A stretch of 64,000 nt of DNA, from contig NC_134545.1 in NCBI RefSeq assembly GCF_050624435.1, positions 83,029,563 through 83,093,562 of the forward strand, in the 5' to 3' direction. The notes under the pieces are model-generated. The model saw only the letters and a list, made by a program, of their open reading frames with translations, had not been told where the DNA came from and made no database searches. Positions 1 to 12,166 of this stretch are shown here, piece after piece. Position 1 is the first letter of the stretch. The number at the start of each line of letters is the position of its first letter. Source of the stretch: Tenrec ecaudatus (Eukaryota > Chordata > Mammalia > Afrosoricida > Tenrecidae). The position numbers and the translations under genes were made by a program.

Positions 1-145
1 CTTGGTTTTCTCTGCACAAGGCACGTTAATTTTTTGCCGCGAGTCCGTTGGCAAAGTTAGCGTTCTGGGACTCTGAACATAATTTCATCCTCCTTTTTGG
101 GGGTTAGCTAGAAGAATAGACAAAACATAACCCTCTTTGGAGCAG

Positions 146-2617
146 CATTTAATGTACAGAGAAGAACGAAGACAGCAGGAACCACCTGTATTCCACGAGG
201 GCAGCAGCGCAGTGAGGAGCCAACACCTCCTTCCCGGGGAGTGTCCCTGCTGCCCTGTAGGAGCAGAGCCTGCGGAGAGGTGACTGGCTGGCTGGCCTTG
301 CGACAGCGTCCTCTCCGCGAAGGTTTGGAAGTGGACTGTGGTAGCAACTGTGCATTTCTGCTCGATGGGACTGAACTATGGAATGATATGATCCATGGAT
401 TAACTCCCAATTAATAAAAACGTTTTTGTTTTTTTTTTTTCCCCAAAGGAGTTGCTTTCATTCCAACCGGTACATGATCAGGGCATAACAAAGACCCAAG
501 AGCGGCTCTGGCAGGATTCCAGATGGGGTCTGGTGAAGCAGCAGGCAGTCTTTGGGGTACTCAGAGCTCCCATCCCCTTCCCCTGGGTGGTCCTGGGCAG
601 GAGCAGGTCCTCTCAGGGGTTGGGGTGGGAGGGGACAACTGGGTCCTGCCGGGGCCAGGTGACCTTGGCAATGACCGTGGGCCCCTGCAGCCACACCTGC
701 ACTGGTACCTGGAAGGACTTTGCATACACTCAGGCCTGCATCCACTCTAAAAAGTTTGGGAAACCATTTCGCTTTAGGGTTCTCTTCCCCTCTCTCCCCC
801 TCAGTTTGTTTTTGCTCTCTCTGATCTAACCCTCTGCTCTTGTGTCATGTTCTCAGAGGGCATGCTTCCAGGGGAGGGCCCTGGATCCACAGAATAGGAG
901 GCCCTTTGGGGTCTGCTTCATTCTCTCCAGCTGCTTCCATGCCAAGGACGTCAGAGGCCAGGCCCAGCCTGGCGGTCCCCCGTGTTCTCACTCCTACCAC
1001 CCAATGCCTGCGGTGGTCCCACTCCTACCACATAAGCAACAAGTCTGAATGCTAGCCCACGGTTTGCCGGACTTACCACGTTAGCCTGTCGGCTTCCCTC
1101 GCTCACCTTCCCAGGCCGAGCTGCGACACGTTTTCTCTCATGAACCCTTTCAGGCTTCCTGCCTCACCATTAACTTTGCAGACTGTACCCCATCCCTAAC
1201 TCCTGGCCTCTTAAGGTAGTCCCCCATCCTTTGGCCTCAGCCAGACCCCCCTCTGTCTCACTTCGGTCTGTCCTGCACAGTCTCCATCTTCACTGAAACC
1301 CAACAGGAGTGTCATGGCCTCCATGTCCTGCCTTTTTATAGAGCGCCATCTTTGTCACGGACCCGGAGAAGGAACATCCTGTCCACGAAGAAGAAAAGCT
1401 GATTCAGTGGTGACTTGTGGTGGTCCACCAAGCTCTCCTCTGGAACTCACTGCCTACCTGCCCTACTCTCTCCCACTCCACGGAGACAAACCTGCTGCAG
1501 TCCCAGCGGGCTGGCCACTCCCACGTGTGTCCCGACTCCTCGGTCTCCAAGCTCCCTCCTGCTCCGGAGGGGTGACTAGACAGACCTGCTCTCTGCAAAC
1601 CTGGGTGGCAAAGAGGAGCCCGCCATCTTTCATGACCACCCGTGACCGTGATTTGCTGCCTGGCTTCCAGAGGCACACAGCTCCCTGGGAAGACACTGCA
1701 GGGTTGATTCTGACCTCTGGAGACACACCGCATGGACCCTAGTGAGACTTTAAGGGGATCTTGATTTGGGGACACGTCTGATTTGCTTAGTTTGGTTGGG
1801 GAGTGTGTGTGTGGTTCCCACCCCCCTCTTTGTACTAGAACTCCCGTTCATTCTCAGAGCAGTGTGAGGGATGATGATTGCTTTTGGGGGTGCTTAATGC
1901 CTAGCTCTCCACTCCATGAATAGTGTTACCTGACTCCCACCCCCCCACCCCCAAGGGGGCATCTGGATTCGCGGAGGAATAGAACCTTCTTTACAAAATC
2001 CGCGGTAGGACTGTAATTTTACTTTTGAAGCACCCGCTTCCCGGAGGACCACGGTGATTGATGCCACTGTCAGAAACCCAGATGCACACACTCATCCATC
2101 AACCGGGAAATTACATCCACAGCTCACCCAGCAGGCCGCGCCGACTCACCCACCGGCGCCCCTCCTGACCGAGAGGCGATCGGCATCCCGGGGGAACAGC
2201 AGCAGAACACAGAAGAGGAAGGGGGTTGGGCTCTCGCAGGCCCACCTGGGTTGGCCCTGGCCCCCTCCGGTGCCAAGAGGCTGTGGTTTGGCCTTGCCGG
2301 GCCAGGATCAGGGAGAGGGGTTGGAGAGATGTGGGCAGTGCCAGATGGTCCTCGTGGTGCATGCATGTGGCTCGGGCGGCTCTGCCCACATGCCTTCATC
2401 CATTTGCAGGCAGAGAAGATGTGGATAGACGCAACCTACCTAGGCTAAGCTTGCACTACGATAGTCTCTTAAGAGAGCAAGTCTGTGGATCCAGCAGGAT
2501 GGGCAGATGAGGCTGGTTTGCTGCTAAGAAGAGGTCTGAAAAGGAAGGGCGGAAGGAGGGTGGAAAAGTGGAAAGTGGTCCAGCTGGCCCCGGGTGGCTG
2601 ATGGGTGTGAGGGCGGC
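146..2617 (-). other. HPSE2: HPSE2 3' UTR (extent inferred)
   Basis: This is sequence downstream of the HPSE2 stop codon. It carries no recognisable SINE, LINE or LTR over about 2.4 kb, in contrast to the repeat-rich introns, which fits a transcribed exon. No AATAAA was found on the minus strand here. The best variant signal is ATTAAA at 148-153. The true end is not visible from sequence alone, and a shorter UTR is possible. Open frames in this stretch on either strand are short and have no recognisable protein similarity. Confidence 0.45.
148..153 (-). promoter_or_regulatory. Candidate poly(A) signal ATTAAA for HPSE2
   Basis: The minus strand reads ATTAAA here. The sequence after it in transcript direction (about 95-130) is T and GT rich, as expected of a downstream element. 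ATTAAA is the commonest functional variant of AATAAA. This would give a 3' UTR of about 2.45 kb. The weaker AGTAAA at 2018-2023 is an alternative. Confidence 0.3.
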
Positions 2618-2783
2618 TTATCGGTAGCGGCAGGCCAAAGCATTGACGTTCTTGACCACATAAAAGCCCATGGTGACTGGAGGGATGACCAGTGTCCGGC
2701 CAGCCCGCAGGGGGCGGGGCTTCAATTCTGGAAGGGTCCCGTCGTCCACCATCACTAAAGGCTGGCCGTTCAGCTGCACTGAC
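2618..2783 (-). CDS. HPSE2: HPSE2 last coding exon (C-terminus and stop)
   Basis: This exon encodes the last 54 residues of heparanase-2, from SVQLNGQPLV to the end NVNALACRYR followed by TAA (complement of 2618-2620). Heparanase-2 is a secreted relative of the heparanase endoglycosidase (GH79 family). It binds heparan sulfate but is not known to cleave it, and it antagonises heparanase-1. The C-terminal residues belong to the beta-sandwich domain that packs against the TIM barrel; the barrel and its active-site positions are encoded upstream, outside the window. The acceptor reads CTCTCTCCCTGCAG on the minus strand. The exon opens with one base (G) that completes a lysine codon begun in the previous exon (phase 2). 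The ending ALACRYR separates HPSE2 from HPSE, which ends differently. Identification is very secure. Confidence 0.97.
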
Positions 2784-3123
2784 CTGCAGGGAGAGAGGAC
2801 GGAGGCAGGTGTGTTATGGGGTCCCACACGCTGCCTGATTCTGGGACAGCCGACCCTCCCTATGCCCCCGACTCTGGTCTGGGAGCTTCACCCGGGTCGC
2901 CCACTCAGTCACCCTCACCACCCGCAAGGTAAGAAATGATGTCCAGAGAGTGGTGACATTTCTTGATGTCATAAGACAGACCATCACTCCCAGAGACAGA
3001 CCATCACCAAGGCGACGGTGGCCCTTTCAAGCCCAGTCCTCTTCATCATTAACAAAGGGGCCCTGGCAGTCTGGGCTGACTCTCCTCTCTGGACTCTGGA
3101 ACTCGCCCAGTGGGGCACACTGG

Positions 3124-3316
3124 TACCCGTTGCCATGAAGTAGATCCCAGCGCAAGGTGGTCACATGTGTGCCAGTGTAGAACTGCTCCATACTGTGGCC
3201 AATGGCTGGCATTGGGGAAGTAGATCACCAGACCTTGTACCTCTGCAGAGACCTGAACCTCTAACTTTTGAGTCAGCAGTTGAGGGTGATAACTGTTTAT
3301 GTCACCCAGGGACTCC
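3124..3316 (-). repeat. AfroSINE, minus orientation
   Basis: This is a tRNA-derived afrotherian SINE, reading on the plus strand from the 3' part (tgccatgaag) through agaactgctcca and agatcaccag to the reversed head ending acccagggactcc. The agaactgctcca and agatcaccagg wording marks a different subfamily from most copies here. It is moderately diverged. Confidence 0.75.
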
Positions 3317-3327
3317 CAAGGACGCAG

Positions 3328-3738
3328 AACCCCCAAACCCAAACTCTTTTGCCATCCAGGTGATTCTGATCCATGCAGTAACCCTCCAAGGCAGGGTAGA
3401 ATGACCCCCTGGGCCAGTGGTTCTCAATCTGTGGGTCGAGACCCCTTTGGGGGGTCAAACGACCTTTCACAGGGGTTGCCCCATTCATTCATCACAGTAA
3501 CAAAATGACAGTGATGAAGTGGCAACGAAAATCATTTTTGGCTGGCGAGTCACCACCACATGAGGAACTGTATGAAAGGGCCGCGGCACGAGGAAGGTGG
3601 AGAAGCGCTGCCGTAGGCTGTCCAAGGCTGAACATCTTCATGGAAGCGCGCGGCCGTCTTTCTCCTGAAGAGTAGCGGCTGGGTCCAAACCACCTTACAT
3701 GGTTGAGCGCTTTAACCACTGTGCCACTGGGGCTCCTC
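3328..3738 (-). repeat. AfroSINE split by a hAT element
   Basis: The SINE's 3' part lies at 3328-3414 (plus strand: aaacccaaactc, then gattctgatccatgcag). The 5' head is at 3611-3738 and ends in aaccactgtgccactggg on the plus strand. The 196 bp between them is a hAT MITE, so the SINE is the older insertion. Confidence 0.75.
3415..3610 (-). mobile_element. Nonautonomous hAT (URR1/OposCharlie-like)
   Basis: This is a short hAT MITE of 196 bp with terminal inverted repeats. The left end is cagtggttctcaatctgtgg and the right end is gaggaaggtggagaagcgct plus g. The flanks ccctgggc (3407-3414) and ccgtaggc (3611-3618) form an 8-bp target duplication matching at 6 of 8 bases. The internal wording resembles the rodent URR1 and marsupial OposCharlie families. 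There is no transposase sequence, so it was mobilised in trans. Confidence 0.8.
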
Positions 3739-4839
3739 CAATGATGCGCAGACTCGATGATTTCAGAAAGCTTTCCATCTGATTCCAAAGCAAACAGTGC
3801 TTTCAACAGACCGGCGGACTGCTGCCATCAGCACGCTGCACATTGAGGGCTGCACCGAATAACTCGATTTCGCCTCCTCTAAGAGGGAATTTTCCTGTCT
3901 GATATTCCACGGGCGTTTTCATGTGAGCAGCACTGTAGGTGGGAAAGCAGATACGTGCGATCACACCTTCACTATCTTGCTTGCCGTGTTTGTCAACCGT
4001 TTTCGAGCCTGAGAAGGAAGGAGGAGCCAGAGCGAATTTAGAGAGCAAGATGGGACCCAGCTCCTCTGAGGCTGGATTCCAGAGATGTGCCACCCACCTG
4101 TGGCCTGTGGTCCAGACTCCTCCCAGCTCTTATTGCTCGGGTGCCTGTGCCCAGGCAGAAGCTCAGTGTTACGGGTGAGAAGAAAAGGTCAAAGCTAAGC
4201 TACTAGCTAGAAACAAGGCATGAGTCACTCTCAGAAAATCAGCGCACATCGTGATGGCTCTTTCGGGGGCTTGCCCAAACTCTGGGTGATAACATCCAAA
4301 TTGTGATCATCCAAATTGTACAAGAGAAGACAGGTTATAAAATGATAGAAAGGGTTGGGTGCGGCGTTCCTTCTGTGTTATGCATGACAGACAGGTTTAG
4401 GGAGACCTAATGGAGACCCATGCCCACTAGATCAGTGAATTCCCAGAGACACCCTAAGCGGGTTGTAAACGGCTCCCAGGGGAAAGCAAGGCAGAGAAGC
4501 AGCTCCAGGCTTCAGTGGGTTTGAGGTGAGCCCAGATCTGCCAGGCCAAAGAGAACAGCCTCCCTCTCCCTGCTGTGATTGCTGGATGGATTAGACATGG
4601 GTGGGATGAGGCCTTCCTGGTGAAGAGACAGGCCTGGCCCTGGAAGTTCTGGGGCTGGGAGAATTCAGAACGGACCTTGGCTGCTATGCGGAGAGTGGTG
4701 GCTTCTGAAGGCAGGTGACTGTGTCCGGCAAAGACACTGACTCATCGGGGTGGTGGGGGGTGTGAAGAGAGGGCCCTGGGTGCGATAGAAACACAGGTGG
4801 GTCTTGCTGTAGTTAGCAGCCTTCTAGTCTGTTTTCCAG

Positions 4840-6565
4840 TCACAGCAATCCCAGGTGTGACAACGAAACGCCTCCCAGTCCCACAACACCCTCGCGATTG
4901 CTCTTATGCACAAGCTCATAGTGGAAGCCACTGTGTCAGTCCACCTCGTTTCAGCTCTTTCTCTTTGCCACTGCCCGCCGTTTGACCCAGGATGATAGCC
5001 TTTTCCAATAACACCTCCAAAGTTACTAAAGGAAGCCACCCCCTCTTTGCTTCCCAGGAGCATTCTTGCTGTACTTTTTCAAAGAGAGATTTGTTAGTTC
5101 TAACTGTCCATGTACTTTCAATATTCTTGGCCTCGCCGCAATTCCAATGTATCGATTCTTCTGAGGTTGCCCTTAGTCTTCTGAAGTTTTCTTTAGCCAA
5201 TGCCCAACTTTCACATGGATATGACTAACTAATCACTCACTGCCTACCTCAATCAGACTCATAGCGACCTCACAGGACAGGGCAGAGCTGTCCCTGTGAG
5301 TTTCCAAATTGTAACTCTTATGGGAATAGAAAGCCTCGCTTTCCTCCCTCAGAGAGGTGGGTGATTTCAAACTGCTGACCTACTGCAGTTAGAGGTCCAG
5401 TCATAAGCACCATGCCAGATGCATGTGAGGTCACTGAAAATACCCTGACATGGGCCAGGCACACCTTGGTGCTGTGAGTGACATCCTTGTTCTTCAACAC
5501 CTTAACGAGGTCCTTGTGCAGCAAACTGAGCCACCGCAGTGTGTCACTTTATTTCTGGACCGCTGCTTCCATGATTGGGATCCAGGCAAGATGAAATCCT
5601 TGCCTGCAGCAACCTTTTCTCCGTCTATCATGATGTTGCTTACTGGCTCACTTGTGAAGATTCTGGTTCTCCTTCATTGAGTTGCAATCCAGATCGGAGG
5701 CTGTAGTCCTTCTTCAGACCATGCTTCAAGTCCTCCTTGCTTTCAGCAAGCAAAGCTGTGTCATCTGCACAGTGCAGGTTGTTACTAAGCTGTCCTCCAA
5801 CACTCATGCCACGTCCTCCTTGCTGTCATCCAGTTTCTCATATTGTCTGCTCACCATAACGACTGAACGAGTATGGTGGAAGGGTGCGACCCTGCTGCAC
5901 ACACATTTCCTGATTTTAAACCATGCAACATCCCCTTGTTTTATTCGAGTGGCTACCTCCTGGTTCTGCAGGAGCACAAGGAAGGGTTGTGGGATTCCTC
6001 AATGCCCTCCACTGCTTGTGTTGATCCACGGGCTTGTTGTGCTTCTACACGAGCTGAATGCTTTTGCATGGTCAATAAAACACAAGTGAGCATCTTCCTG
6101 GTGTCCTCTGCAGTCCGCCAAGACCCAGCTGACGTCTGCAACGATAGCCCTCGTGCACGTCCTCTTCTTTATCGGGTTTCTGGCAGCTCTGTTGACAGAC
6201 GGCTGCAACCGTTGATGGAAGATTTTGAGCAGAACTTTATTTGCATGTGGCATTAATAATATTGTTTGCTAATTTCTGCTGACCTCACAGTGCCAGTGGG
6301 CCAGGTAGCTGTCTTCCAGACTTCTTGGCATAGGTGAACGAGTGCCCCCAGTGGGTCGCCAGCTTGTTGGAACATTTTCATTGGTATTTCCTGGATTCCC
6401 TAGCTTTTCATTCGTGCCTTTGTTCAGCTTGAACTTCTTCCTTCGGTATCATGAGCTCTTGGTCATGTGCTGCTTCATGACATGATTGACTGTCAGCCAG
6501 TTATTGTGGGTACAGCGACTGTATATCCTTGTACTGTCTTTTGATGCTTCCTTGCCCTTCAAAGA
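4840..6565 (-). mobile_element. RTE (BovB-like) LINE, 5'-truncated and decayed
   Basis: On the minus strand this runs through the reverse transcriptase region to the 3' end of an RTE element of the afrotherian RTE1 type. Recognisable plus-strand landmarks are tctatcatgatgttgctta near 5626, tgtcatctgcacagtgcag near 5759 and ggtcaataaaacacaagtga near 6070. The reading frame is broken many times and no protein can be made. It is interrupted by a SINE at 5228-5417. Short open frames on both strands here are remnants of this element. Confidence 0.85.
5228..5417 (-). repeat. AfroSINE inserted in the RTE LINE
   Basis: The plus strand carries actcatagcgacctcacagg, then tttcaaactgctgacct, the reversed SINE. 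The flanks atggatatga (left) and atgcatgtga (right) look like a diverged target duplication, and the RTE sequence resumes directly after it. The LINE is therefore older than this SINE copy. Confidence 0.8.
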
Positions 6566-6918
6566 GAACATTACATGGAGCTGACAGATGGAGAACACAG
6601 TGGCCATGCCCTCTTATAATGTTCACCAATGGCTTTGTACTTACAAAAAGATCCTAGCTACATAATCTGGTTAACCACCCAGAAACTTGTGACGCAAATT
6701 TTCAAATGGTCTGTTGTGATGTTGACAATCACTTGGGCTTCTTTAAATATAATAAACTATTCCACAAAGTGAGATCTATATTTTTGTCTGTAGATGCAAC
6801 AGTTTCAGATTTTAAAATAGTTTCACTTTCCATGACACTCATTTTGCTTTCTATACTATAACAAGAAATAGTTGCAGAATTTGGAATATATTCTATTATA
6901 GCTGTATTACTATTAGAT

Positions 6919-7112
6919 GTATGTAGTGGGTTATGTATTGGGCTGCTATCCAAAAGGCCAGCAGTTCGAAGCCACCAGCACTCTGCAGGAGAAAGATAAG
7001 GCTTTCTGCTCTCACGAAGACCTATAACCTTGAAAACTCACAAGGGCAGGTTTACTCTATCCTACTGGCTCATTATGAGTTAAAATCAACTCGATAATTG
7101 CTGGGTTTCAGT
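6919..7112 (+). repeat. AfroSINE, plus orientation
   Basis: The tRNA-like head ends in the B-box-like ccagcagttcgaagccacca, followed by the body and a final atgagttaaaatcaactcga. It is diverged and not expected to be a functional tRNA gene. Confidence 0.8.
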
Positions 7113-7729
7113 AATAATTTTAACACTAGCAAATACTAGCAAGGTGGTTGGCATTCATTCAACTCAAGTGTAAAATGGGGGGCGGGAAATCCTCTTTTGA
7201 TTAATTACATTTTAAAAAGGAAGTTAATTATGGACTTATCTTTTGAAATTTACAAATCCTCTTAAAAAGATCTTCTGGGAGCATTCCCTTTTACCCTCTA
7301 TGTAGCTGCTGTCATCTCATTTTACATGGATCTAAAATGATGTCACTTTTAAAATTCAGCAACACCGTAGCAAATCTTTTTGAATATGTGAAAAGTTATA
7401 AATTGCATAAGACAAGTAAAATGAATAAAATAAGTTTGCATTTGAATTTTGACCTTAACCAAAGACAAAGCATTTCCTGCCAAAGGAAAGAGACTTTGGA
7501 GGTGAACAGGACAGGGAGGACAAGCAAGAGAAGATGAAATGGTCAGCGAGAGGGCTGGCAGGTGCATTGAAGGTGAAGAGGGTCATCCACAGGAGGGAGG
7601 AGAGACATCAAAGGGAGGGTGTAGGGCACATTAAAGGGGGCTAGATACATAGCTTACATGGCTGAGTACAACACTGATAGTCTGAAATGTCAACTCCACC
7701 TAATTTACCTTTAAAAATAACAAACAAAA

Positions 7730-8110
7730 TCATAGGGACTGTGAAAAGATCCGTGGTTAGTAGGAGGCCCAAGAAGTGGCGAGCCCAGGGCACTGTGATC
7801 CTCGGTGCATGCAGTCCATTAGAGGTGTGGCGGGATTTGTGGATGAGACCGTAACCACGGGCACATGACAGGATGCATTTGTTGAAACCCAGGAATGGTG
7901 CGATGATACCAAGAGTGAGCCCTGGTGTAATTGTGGAGCCTAGTTCATGATCGCATGATTGTCACTACTGGGACATGAGTTCTGATGAATGTACAACAGG
8001 CATGCAAGATGTGGGTAGGAGAAACTGCGTGGGGGAAAGGGGCACAGGGGAACTCTATGAAACTACACAATTTTTCTGCACACCTAAAACTTAAGTACAG
8101 AATGCTTAAA
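7730..8110 (+). repeat. Probable L1 3' end (old)
   Basis: The stretch ends gggaactctatgaaactaca, then caatttttctgcacacctaa and an A-rich run. This is the usual wording at the 3' end of old mammalian L1 elements. The family is not resolved and the 5' limit is approximate. Confidence 0.5.
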
Positions 8111-8182
8111 AACAAGCAACAACAATCACAACAGGCAAACCACAACAAAAAGGGTTTGGAACACGTAAGTTGTTCTGAGGGA

Positions 8183-8322
8183 GCCCCAAACCCAAAAAAA
8201 CCCACGGCCATGAAGCTGATTCTGACTCAGAGCAAAACCCTGCGTAAAGGAAGGCTTGAACCTTCCACCCTGTGATTACAGAAGGCCTCCTGCGTATCCC
8301 AAAGCCTACAGAGCTCCTCATG
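8183..8322 (-). repeat. AfroSINE fragment
   Basis: The plus strand has cacggccatgaagctgattc and tgactcag, the reversed SINE 3' region. The rest is poorly preserved and shorter than a full copy. Confidence 0.5.
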
Positions 8323-9959
8323 TCTTGGGACAGTCCAAAGAAATAGCACTTATAAGACAGCCAGGAACACATGTATTGTTATTATTATTTTTTGCAGGAT
8401 GAGTCCTTTGAAGAGCTCCACAAATGTGTTTTTGGCCTTGAAATAAATAGCTAGACACGTGTGCGCTCACACTGAGACAGCGTCTTCTCAGCTCACCAGG
8501 CTGTGGCTGGTCCCCAAAGGGGGTGAGAGCGACCTCAAGGACATGGCGCAAATTCGAGGCAATGGCCAGTCTGAAGATGCACTTGGTGCAAGACAGGCCC
8601 AGGGGGGCACAGGTCATGGGAGGTGGTTGAAAAGAGGGGATGCACAATCAGAACACCCCCCCCCCGCAAGGAAGCTACAATTGTTATCGTGTATGAAATA
8701 CATAAAATGTTCATTTTATCTCTATGGGGAGCTGCTCAGTTCCTGTATTCGGAGGAGGTTTGTTTTCTGAGTCAACAACATCAATTAATGTCTTAAGAAA
8801 GTCAGTCTGGAAGGAAATGGGGAAAAAGACAAACACTGGTATAATTTTTATTATCTAAACATTCATTTCATTTATTTCCTCAAGGACTCGTTCTAATTCT
8901 TTACACAGAGAGAGGTAAATATTCTGATAAGATATAAATGTAATGTGGAGCTGAGTGCCCTTTGTTTCTTTCTTGGAAGAAAAAATTGGAAACATTCTCA
9001 GTGATGGAGGACTGACAAGTTTTTTGCACCAGAAATTGATATTAAGTTTCGTGTCCTCTTGTGCTAAGACCTCATTTACAGACTGTCTCAAGCATCTCAG
9101 CCTCTACAGCAGCCAAGAGCAAGTGAAACTCATTCGATACATAAGTGAAACCTTTTTCTGTTAGATACATATCAATATTTCCAGACATTTCTGGAAATGT
9201 CTATGTCAATATTATATTAACTTACTAGTCATGTCAATTTATGTTAAATATATGTGTTTGTGTATGCCAGACATCAAGTGGTTGAAATTATTGTTTACAA
9301 AACTTAGGACATACCCTGTCCTATGCTGAAAATGCTGTATTGATCAACAGTGAATGGAATGAATTCCTGGCAATGCTGATTTATTTCAGTTCCCTTTTGT
9401 GCATCATCTCGGACTGGAGTTCCCAACTGGTTGTTTACCACGGCGTGCACCAGAGCAAACCCTTGGGTCTACATGGCAAAGAACATTGCCAGCCTTCCTG
9501 GCTGGAGTTGCTAGATCAGCAGACCAGGACGCATGAGGCATCTGAATGGATCAGAGGCCTGTCATCAATTAATCTAATCTGACCCTGCCTAGTAACGGCT
9601 CACGCTTGCATCCCGTTCTGTATGAAGAGTTTACACTTGATAGCCCACCCTCACCTCTTGTTGATCAGGAAGAACAAAATAGAATATTCTCAAGAGAACT
9701 GCCAAGGTAAGGCATGTCAATCACACAGGAGGGGATCGTAGGAGACAGATGTCAATGAAGGTGTGGAAGTGCCAGGGACCTGATTAAAAAACAACCTCTC
9801 CCATGGGCACCCTAGGAAGTTCATTGTGTGAACTTTATTTCTGGCCAGTACATTCTCCTACTCTGGACTTGGTATCAATTTCATTTAGTGCCCTTCCTCT
9901 GTAGAACTTATTTCTTGTGTCCTGTCTGCTTAGCGTCCACAGGTCTTTGCTTTGAACAA

Positions 9960-10609
9960 CTCTATCTATTGCTACTGCGTCGATTCCAATTCATAGTGAC
10001 CCCCTCTAGGGTTCCCAAAAGGTCACTCTTTAAAGGAGCAGTGTGGCAGTTACATACTATGTTGTCAATTTGAGGCTATTAAGAGTGAAGGGGTAAAGTT
10101 TAAGCCTGCCAATCAGGTCACAGACTCTCTGTTCGTTCCCTGTGAGACCTTCCTGTTAATAAGACACATGGCACCATGCTGAAGCCCTGGAGCTGGAGGA
10201 GCCACGTGGAGACGCACGTAAGCACTGAGATGCCTACACTGCCACTGGATCCACAAGACTTTCCACCCACTGACCTGTGATCTTCCTGCATTTGGCATCA
10301 TTGCATGTGTTTTGTGAGTGTGAGGGGGACTTTACAGATTGGTATTAGACATATGGGCTTATGGACTTTTGGATTTATGGACTTGATCTGAACTGGGCTG
10401 GGATGTTTTCTCAATATTCAATTGCTCTTGGATATAAAGCTCTTTCTTATACACATATGAGTCTTCTTGGATTTGTTCCTCTAGTTGACCCGGACTAACA
10501 CCAACAGGTAACCCTATCTTTCTCCTTTAGAGCTGCTGAGGGGTTTGAACCACCAATTTTGTGGTTAGAAGCCTAATGCTTACTTATCCCATAGTACCAA
10601 GGATTCCTT
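9960..10609 (-). repeat. AfroSINE split by an LTR
   Basis: The SINE 3' part is at 9960-10041 (plus strand: gtcgattccaattcatagtg). The remainder resumes at about 10503 with tatctttctcctttagagc and runs to the head near 10609. A 461-bp LTR separates the two parts, so the LTR is the younger insertion. Confidence 0.8.
10042..10502 (+). mobile_element. Solo LTR (TG...CA type), copy 1
   Basis: The element starts TGTGGCAGTTACATACTATG and ends GACCCGGACTAACACC, with a degenerate terminal CA. The flanks agcag (10037-10041) and aacag (about 10503-10507) fit a 5-bp target duplication with one or two differences. It is clearly related to the LTR at 42907-43403, for example over gatccacaagactttcca. No internal retroviral sequence is adjacent, so it is a solo LTR. 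The 5-bp duplication suits an endogenous retrovirus of the ERVL/MaLR kind, which is inference. Confidence 0.7.
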
Positions 10610-10804
10610 GGATAACGATGTCCCCGCGTTGTTGATATGTGAGCATGTGCTTACCATACCTTTTTGGTATCCCATCCCTTAAGTGAAAAACAGAATGCTT
10701 AAGATCTATATTGCTAACAAGTAGTCATTCTGGTACAGGCTCCATTCTGATTCCCATCGTGGGTGGTTAGCAAGCAAACTCTGGTGTGGGTGGAATCTAC
10801 GGTG

Positions 10805-10975
10805 CATGGTGAAGACTAGGCCGAAGTCTTTAATTCCAGGAGCCAAGTCTCTAACTTGCTGGATGGCTTTGACAAGTCCCTTAACCTTTCTGCCCTGAAG
10901 TGTCCGCATTTATAAGATGCCATGGAGGTTGTAGTGCAAATGAAGTGGCATGTAAAATGAAAACACTTAGAAAGC
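10805..10975 (+). repeat. MIR SINE (old)
   Basis: The core is recognisable as gatggctttgacaagtccct, then taacctttctgccctgaa and atttataagatgccatg. This matches the conserved centre of the mammal-wide MIR family. It is strongly diverged. Confidence 0.5.
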
Positions 10976-11977
10976 ATGACGAGACATGCATAGAAGTTAG
11001 AGATGCTGCTGTTAATATTTCTGCTGCTGTGATTCAGAGTTAGCCTTTTGCCTCTTGTGGCTGCTCTGTGACCCTGACCCTTTCAATGGTACCTTTCTGA
11101 AGACTCTTCTTCCCTCAGCTTCCCCTAATCTCTCTCTCCTGTCTCCTCTCTCCTCTGTCTCTCTCTCTTGGATTTTGTTCCGCATTTATTATAGGTTGCT
11201 CCTTTGCGAGCAGGGGCTATTCCACACTACATAGCTCTCTTCTCAGGCTCCGTATTCCTTCCAGTGGGCCATTACTCACACCCATGCCTTTGATTGCCCA
11301 CTTGCGCGCACTGATGCTTCCCAAACCTGGGTCCTTCTGAACTTAAGCAGATTGACTGGGACATCCCACAAGAACTTCAAAAAATCATGATGTCTGGTGA
11401 AAAAACAACAACAATTTTTTCCCTTGAAATCTGCTTTTTGCCTTTATTCATTTAATTTTGTGACGGTGCCACCACTGATCCAGTTACCCAGAGCAGGAAT
11501 CTGAGAGTTCTCCAAGACTTCATCCAGATTCTCATATCTAACATAAATCAACCACTTTTCCATGTCTTTCAAACTTGCTCCTTTCTCTCCAACCCCTGCT
11601 ATTATTTTAGTTCAGGCCTTACGGTCTCTTTGTTCCTGGCCTGGCCTTTCTCACCCTTGCATTCGCCATCGCTGGCAGAGTCGTCTGTGGACGTCACTGC
11701 ACTGCTGCGCAGTGGCATCAGTTCTCTAGCCTTCACGCTTTAGAATAAACAGCAGACTCAAAACCCCAGTCCTTGGCAGCCCTTCTGAGTCTACCAAGCG
11801 TCTACAGATGTACCTTTGTGCTTACACAGGTGCAGATGGGGTCTGTATTTTAGGCGTGGGCTTGCACTGCAGGTATTGCAAGGATTTACCCACTCTCTGT
11901 ATGAGCAAAGATGGCTTGAGAATGAAAACACGAAGACATTCCCCACCCCCCACCCCCGCATCTACTTTACATCTTAA

Positions 11978-12166
11978 AACTCATTGTCACTGAGTTCATA
12001 GTGGCCCTTTAGGACAGTGTAGAACTGCCCCTGTGAGTCTCTGAGGCTATAATTCTTTATGGGAATAGAAAGCCTCATCTTTTTCTCACAGAGTGGCTGG
12101 TGGGTTTGAACTGCTGACCTTGCGATTAGCAGTCCAATGTGTAACCCACTATACCACCAGAGGGTC
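11978..12166 (-). repeat. AfroSINE, minus orientation
   Basis: The plus strand shows tgagttcatagtggcccttt, gggtttgaactgctgacctt and acccactataccaccagagg: 3' region, reversed B box and reversed A-box region in order. It is close to full length. Confidence 0.85.

Noticed and set aside
5318..6256. Several short frames in both directions that could suggest a gene cluster
   Set aside because: They fall in the decayed RTE reverse transcriptase region and an inserted SINE.
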